A stretch of DNA of 64,000 bases, taken from positions 2,976,001-3,040,000 of the forward strand of contig NZ_RJVJ01000001.1 of the NCBI RefSeq assembly GCF_003751605.1, read 5' to 3'. Both the position numbers and the translations under genes were made by a program. The notes below the pieces were generated by a model. It saw only the letters and a program-made list of their open reading frames with translations. It had not been told where the DNA came from and did not search any database. Below are positions 59,334 through 64,000 of the stretch, one piece after another. Origin of the DNA: Kitasatospora cineracea. GTDB lineage: Bacteria > Actinomycetota > Actinomycetes > Streptomycetales > Streptomycetaceae. The number at the start of each line of letters is the position of its first letter. Positions within the stretch are counted from its first letter, which is position 1.

Positions 59334-59399
59334 CCGGGACGAGGTCCGGACAGGGCCGGGACGAGGTCGGGACGGAACCGGGACGAGGTCGGGACGCGG
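59334..59399 (+). repeat. 22-bp tandem repeat, three copies
   Basis: CCGGGACGAGGTC(C/G)GGAC starts units at 59334, 59356 and 59378, each 22 bp, in the 299-bp gap between two minus-strand genes. The gap also holds promoter DNA for the 59123 gene but no other feature I can see. Confidence 0.85.
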
Positions 59400-59422
59400 C
59401 GGGGGACGGCCCTGGCGGACGG

Positions 59423-60175
<753 letters not shown>

Positions 60176-60206
60176 TCAGGACCCTACTGGATGGTAGGAA
60201 CCGGTC

Positions 60207-61586
60207 TCAGAGCAGCTCGGCGGCGATCCGCACCCGGCTCCCCGCGAGCTCCGCCTCGATCACCCCGGCCCGCCCGGCGTCCAGCACCACCGGCGGCCGG
60301 TCCGCCGGGGTAGCGGCGTCCAGCATCCGCAGCCGCAGGTAGGTCGGCGGGTGCGAGGAGTCGCTCGCCGACACCTCCCGCTCGGACACCCGGACCCGGC
60401 GCTCCTCCTCGCTCGCCGGCACCGACCCGGCGGCCTCCGCCAGCGCCTCCCACAGGCCGGGCGCCGGCACCCCCGGCCGGGGCCGGGCCAGCGCCCGCTG
60501 CCGGACCAGCACCGTCTCCAGGGTCGGTGCGTGGAACTGCGCCCGCAGCATGCCCTGGGCGTCCCGGGCGGAGGTCAGCCGGGCCGCCATCCGGTCGGCC
60601 CGGTACTCGGCGGCCTGCCCGTCCCGCAGGTGCAGGCGGTACATCAGCCCGGCCACCGCCCGCACCCCCAGGTTGACCACGCCCAGCACCAGGTTGGCGG
60701 CCGACGAGGCCACGGCCGTCAGCGGGTTGTTGTAGTCCTCGTTGTCGCGCGAGGGCCGGGTCAGCCGCTCCCACTCGACCAGCGCGTTCACCGCGGCCCC
60801 CGTCCACAGGCCGCGCCGGCTGTCCTGGTTCACGTCGTGCCCGAGCTCGTGCCCGAGCAGCGCGACCCGCTGCTGCCGGCCGAGCACCGTCCACAGCGGC
60901 AGCCCGATCTCCAACTGCCGGTGGCGGCGCAGCCCGTAGGAACCGAACGAGGCGTTGAACTGCCCCGTCACCACGATCGAGTGCACCGGCGGCGCGCCCA
61001 GCTCCGCCGCCACCGCGTCGACCAGCCCGTACAGCTCCGGCGCGGCCTCGCGCGACAGCGCCCCCTCGCGCTGCGGCCGCCCCAGCCGGGGGCGCAGCAG
61101 GAACGCCAGCACCAGCGCGAACGCACCCAGCGCCCGGGCCGGCCAGCTCGGCGCCGGCCACCCCGCCAGCAGCGCCACGCCCGCCAGCAGCACCGCCAGC
61201 GACACCAGGTGCACCGCCCCCGCGAGCAGGAACGCCGCCACCGCCGAGCCGTGCCGCAGCTCCGAACCGTCCGCCGCGACCAGCCGGAACACCTGCTCGG
61301 TGCGCTCCCGGACCGCCTGCCGCTCCCGCGCGGTGCGCCGCGCCGCCCGCTCGGCCCGCCGCCGGGCCCGGCCCGGCAGGCCCGCCGTCGACGGCTCCGG
61401 CGGCAGCAGGTTCCACTCGCAGGACGCGCACCAGAGCGGGAACCGCCCCGGCGGGGGCAGCGGTGCCCCGCAGTCGGGGCACCTCCCGGTGGCGGGGGAG
61501 CCGGCTTCCTGCGCGGGGACGGCGGCCTGGGCGGGGACGGCGGCTTGCGCCCCGGTGGCCGGGGCGGGGGGTTCGGTGAGCGACAC
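60207..61586 (-). CDS. M48 family metallopeptidase with zinc ribbon
   Basis: 459 aa from GTG 61586. An N-terminal zinc ribbon (GRCPDCGAPLPPPGRFPLWC, ASCEW) precedes two TM segments (AVHLVSLAVLLAGVALLAGW, ALGAFALVLAFLLRP) and a Ste24/HtpX-like protease domain: VTGQFNASFGSYGLRR, the zinc motif LLGHELGHDVNQDS, and the third ligand region AAEYRADRMAARLTSA. It ends in SHPPTYLRLRML, also typical of M48. Likely a membrane quality-control protease with cytoplasmic active site. Confidence 0.9.
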   Translation of the reverse strand: MSLTEPPAPATGAQAAVPAQAAVPAQEAGSPATGRCPDCGAPLPPPGRFPLWCASCEWNLLPPEPSTAGLPGRARRRAERAARRTARERQAVRERTEQVFRLVAADGSELRHGSAVAAFLLAGAVHLVSLAVLLAGVALLAGWPAPSWPARALGAFALVLAFLLRPRLGRPQREGALSREAAPELYGLVDAVAAELGAPPVHSIVVTGQFNASFGSYGLRRHRQLEIGLPLWTVLGRQQRVALLGHELGHDVNQDSRRGLWTGAAVNALVEWERLTRPSRDNEDYNNPLTAVASSAANLVLGVVNLGVRAVAGLMYRLHLRDGQAAEYRADRMAARLTSARDAQGMLRAQFHAPTLETVLVRQRALARPRPGVPAPGLWEALAEAAGSVPASEEERRVRVSEREVSASDSSHPPTYLRLRMLDAATPADRPPVVLDAGRAGVIEAELAGSRVRIAAELL

Positions 61587-61870
61587 GGCGGCGGATCATG
61601 CCACACCCGGGACACCGGGCGGAAGCGGTTTCGGCCCGGTGCCCCGGGGCCCGTCCCCGACCCGCTGCCGACCCGCCGCCGGGCCACGGCTTCGCCCACC
61701 ACCGGGCCACGGCTTCGCCCACCGCCGCGCCCACCGCCGGACCGCCGCCGCGCCCGTGCGCCGTGGCGCGCCCGTGCGCTATACAGAGGGCGGCCAGCGG
61801 GCGGACGCACCCCGACGCGTCCCCCGAAGCACCGCCGCCGCCCGGCGGCGACCGACCCCGGGAGCAGCCC

Positions 61871-62950
61871 GTGCGCGCAGCGATCCTGCGAGAGACCGGA
61901 CAGGACACCCTGGACGTCCGCGACGACGTCGAAGCGGTCGGCTTCGGACCGGGCCGGGTCCGGGTCCGGATCCGGGCCGCCAGCCTCTGCCACTCCGACC
62001 TGTCCGCGATGACCGGGGTGCTGCCGCAGCCCGCCCCGTTCGTACCCGGCCACGAGGGCGCCGGCGAGGTCGTCGAGGTCGGCGAGGGCGTGTCCGGCCT
62101 GGCCCCCGGCGACCGGGTGGTGCTCTGCTGGATGCCCCCGTGCGGCCACTGCCCCGCCTGCCGGGCCGGCCGCAGCCACCTGTGCGTCGCCTCGCTCCGC
62201 CGGCTCGCCACCCCGACCTTCCGGCTCGCCGACGGCACCGACGCGTACGGCTTCTACAGCACCGGCGCCTTCGCCGAGGAACTCGTCGTCGCCGCCGACA
62301 GCCTGCTCCCCGTCCCCGCCGACCTGCCCTACGAACTCGCCGCGCTGATCGGCTGCGGCGTCACCACCGGGCTCGGCGCCGTCGTCAACACCGCGAAGGT
62401 GGAAGCCGGTTCGACGGTCGCGGTGATCGGCGCGGGCGGCGTCGGCATCGCCGCCGTCCAGGGCGCCCGGATCAGCGGCGCCGCCCGGATCACCGTGGTC
62501 GACCCGGTCGCCTCCCGGCGCGAGCGGGCCCTCGGCTTCGGCGCCACCGAGGCCATCGCCCCCGAGGAGCTCAAGGCCGCCGCCCGCACCCTGCCCGCCG
62601 GCGGCTACGACCACGTCTTCGAGGCCGTCGGCCGCGCCGCCACCGTCCGGGCCGGCTACGACGCGGCCCGCCGCGGCGGCGCGGTCGTGGTGATCGGCGC
62701 CGGCGCCAAGGACGACCAGGTCTCCTTCAGCATGGGCGAACTCTTCTTCAACGAGAAGCGCCTGCTGCCCTCGATGTACGGCGGCGGCGACGTCCGCCGC
62801 ACCGCCGACCTGGCCGTCACCCTCTGGCGCGCCGGACGGCTCGACCTGGCCGGCATGATCACCCACCGCCTGCCGCTGGAGCGCGTCAACGAGGCGGTCG
62901 CCCAGATGCGGGCCGGCGAGGCGCTGCGCACCGTCCTGCTGACGGACTGA
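61871..62950 (+). CDS. Zinc-dependent alcohol dehydrogenase (MDR)
   Basis: 359 aa from GTG 61871 (GGGAGC upstream). Class III-like MDR: catalytic zinc ligands Cys in ASLCHSDLS, His in PGHEGAGEVVEVG; structural zinc Cys in CWMPPCGHCPACRAGRSHLC; Rossmann motif VAVIGAGGVGIAAVQGARI with Asp at VVDPVASRRE (NAD). The set matches NDMA- or mycothiol-type dehydrogenases of actinobacteria, oxidising alcohols or aldehydes. A 285-bp gap divides it from the divergent M48 gene. Confidence 0.92.
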   Translation: MRAAILRETGQDTLDVRDDVEAVGFGPGRVRVRIRAASLCHSDLSAMTGVLPQPAPFVPGHEGAGEVVEVGEGVSGLAPGDRVVLCWMPPCGHCPACRAGRSHLCVASLRRLATPTFRLADGTDAYGFYSTGAFAEELVVAADSLLPVPADLPYELAALIGCGVTTGLGAVVNTAKVEAGSTVAVIGAGGVGIAAVQGARISGAARITVVDPVASRRERALGFGATEAIAPEELKAAARTLPAGGYDHVFEAVGRAATVRAGYDAARRGGAVVVIGAGAKDDQVSFSMGELFFNEKRLLPSMYGGGDVRRTADLAVTLWRAGRLDLAGMITHRLPLERVNEAVAQMRAGEALRTVLLTD

Positions 62951-62972
62951 AACCGTCCCGGGCCGGACGGGC

Positions 62973-63018
62973 GACGCCCCCGGTTCCCGTCAGGACGGTG
63001 ACGGGAACCGGGGGCGTC
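62973..63018 (+). terminator. Terminator with 20-bp perfect stem
   Basis: GACGCCCCCGGTTCCCGTCA (62973-62992) pairs with its exact complement at 62999-63018 across loop GGACGG. Serves the dehydrogenase gene and the convergent small gene. Confidence 0.85.
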
Positions 63019-63055
63019 GGCGGTGCGGTGCTGGTCTCCTCCGGACGGCAGGCCG

Positions 63056-63208
63056 TCAGCGGCGGTGGCGGCCGTGCGGGTCCGCCTCCGGCGCGTCGTC
63101 GTTGGCGGTGCCGCCCCGGTGCCGACCGTGCGCCCCGCCGTCGGCGGTCTCGTCGGCGCCGGGCGCGCGGTGGTCGTGCTCGGTGGTGTCGTCGATGGAC
63201 TCGGACAT
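63056..63208 (-). CDS. Small His- and Asp-rich protein (50 aa)
   Basis: ATG 63208 to TGA 63056-63058 gives a 50-residue hydrophilic peptide: it begins MSESIDDTTEHDHRAPGADE and includes AHGRHRGG and the C-terminal PHGRHRR. GGAGAAG lies 11 bases before the start. Seven His, ten Asp/Glu in the first half and a basic end suggest metal or nucleic-acid contact, but no family is recognised. It converges with the alcohol dehydrogenase at the 20-bp terminator. Confidence 0.55.
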   Translation of the reverse strand: MSESIDDTTEHDHRAPGADETADGGAHGRHRGGTANDDAPEADPHGRHRR

Positions 63209-63391
63209 CAGGTCAGTCTTCTCCGTGCGAAAGATTGCGGACTGCGGTCAACGCTGCCGACGGAACCCGGGCAGCAGACAACCGGCCGCCCTCGCGGCGA
63301 CCCGTACGGGGCCACGACAACGGCCGAATCGGATACGGAGCCTACCGAAACCCCCCGCCACCGCGCGGAGAACCTCCGATCGGCCGGGAAA

Positions 63392-63996
63392 TCAGGAAAC
63401 CCGGGAACCGCCCGGGGCCCGCAGGGCGTCCACCGCCAGCGCCGCCCACCCCGCGGCCGCCGCGAACCCGCCGACCGGGAGCCGCCCCGCCGCCGCCAAC
63501 TGCCCCGCCGTCCCCAGCACGGTCAGCTCGACGGCCGCCAGCAGCAGCACCGCCTGCCCCGCCGTCCGCACCGGAACCCGCAGGTCGAACGGCCCCGCCA
63601 GTGCCGCCGCCCGCACGAACAGCCGCACCAGCACCAGCCCCGGCAGCACCCCGACGAAGAACGCCCCCGCCAGCCACGGCGACAGCACCCCCAGCCCCAG
63701 CACCGCACCCCCGAAGCGGCCAGCGCCGTCCCCGCCCCCGGCCGCCTGCCGTGCCGCCGCCCCAACGCCGCGGCCCCCGCACCCAGCGCGACCAGCACCG
63801 CCGCCCCGCCGACCGCCCACCACTCCGGACGGTCCGTCAGCACCCCGCCCGCCACGCCCGGCAGCGCCAGCTTCACCGCCGCCCCCAACCCCGGCGCCAC
63901 CACCGCCACCGCCGGACCGGGCCCGCCGAACCGGGCCGGACCGCCCGTCAGCACCGGCGCCGCCGACGCCACTGTCGCCACCGTCGAACCGCGCAC
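63392..63996 (-). pseudogene. Frameshifted integral membrane protein, probably extending past the window
   Basis: Two overlapping minus-strand frames each look genuine for half their length: residues from 63996 down (VAVVAPGLGAAVKLALPGVA, GGVLTDRPEWWAVGGAAVLV), and from ~63700 to the stop at 63392 (GVLSPWLAGAFFVGVLPGLV, LVRLFVRAA, AVLLLAAVELTVLGTAGQLA). Adding one C to the run of five at 63708-63712 joins them as ALAASGGAVLGLGVLSPWLA. So a single-base deletion, in the organism or in the read, breaks the gene. It is multi-spanning; the family is not certain. The true start may lie beyond 64000. Confidence 0.6.
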
Positions 63997-64000
63997 GAGA

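Overview
The window is very GC-rich, actinomycete-type DNA. It has GTG and ATG starts, many ATGA/GTGA gene overlaps, Ala/Pro/Gly-rich proteins and long perfect hairpins between convergent genes. The gene content (GH18 chitinase with DasR-like sites, Pmt, class F sortase, Scr1-type XRE regulator with a DUF6879 partner, CseABC-like operon, FetB, GDT1) points to Streptomycetaceae, that is Streptomyces or Kitasatospora. Genus and species cannot be fixed from the sequence alone.

Left edge (1-1975): a truncated Imm53-type immunity gene, an orphan lipoprotein and about 740 bp without a gene. This stretch ends at a 3' half of tRNA-Val(UAC) followed by what looks like the tRNA's own terminator. I read it as the attachment-site scar of an integrated element lying mostly to the left.

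2-13 kb: flavoprotein, HXXXD acyltransferase, APC permease, NAD(P)-binding reductase, glyoxylate carboligase with a clear promoter and operator, a FabR-like TetR with two matching operator boxes, a 46-aa membrane protein, a secreted serine protease, and a TetR/AidB-like acyl-CoA dehydrogenase pair. 13-17 kb: lipoprotein/response regulator/kinase operon resembling cseABC without sigE, then a class F sortase and a candidate substrate. 17-25.9 kb: DUF2277 protein, a double Lrp/AsnC regulator, a diverged inositol-phosphatase homologue, an SDR, an Sfp-type PPTase, an LPNTG choice-of-anchor-A protein, and kynureninase plus tryptophan dioxygenase with a divergent Lrp/AsnC regulator.

25.8-39 kb: a G-rich ~88-bp tandem repeat, orphan barstar, DoxX, lipoprotein, chitinase, divergent MarR/MFS pair, SMI1/KNR4 protein, a MerR regulator fused to a beta-clamp-like domain, Pmt plus a FetB-like permease, a yybP-ykoY-like leader before a GDT1 cation exporter, and a zinc-ribbon peptidoglycan-binding protein. 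39-44 kb: AraC/DUF1772 pair, PCMT-like methyltransferase with an XRE/DUF6879 operon, and an ABM monooxygenase.

44-50 kb: a cobalamin-riboswitch-headed operon coding for two surface proteins (one with a transcobalamin-like fold) and the T, A and S parts of an ECF transporter. This is a coherent candidate B12 uptake system. 50-55.4 kb: a KstR-like regulator diverges from a GT4 / methyltransferase / alpha-alpha-barrel operon. Its 3' end is bounded by a 167-bp MITE and a 1064-bp IS481 element, both at CTAG. 55.5-64 kb: Pro/Gln-rich membrane proteins, an amidase, a methyltransferase, an M48 protease, an MDR alcohol dehydrogenase, a 50-aa His-rich peptide gene and a frameshifted membrane-protein gene that probably runs past the window edge.
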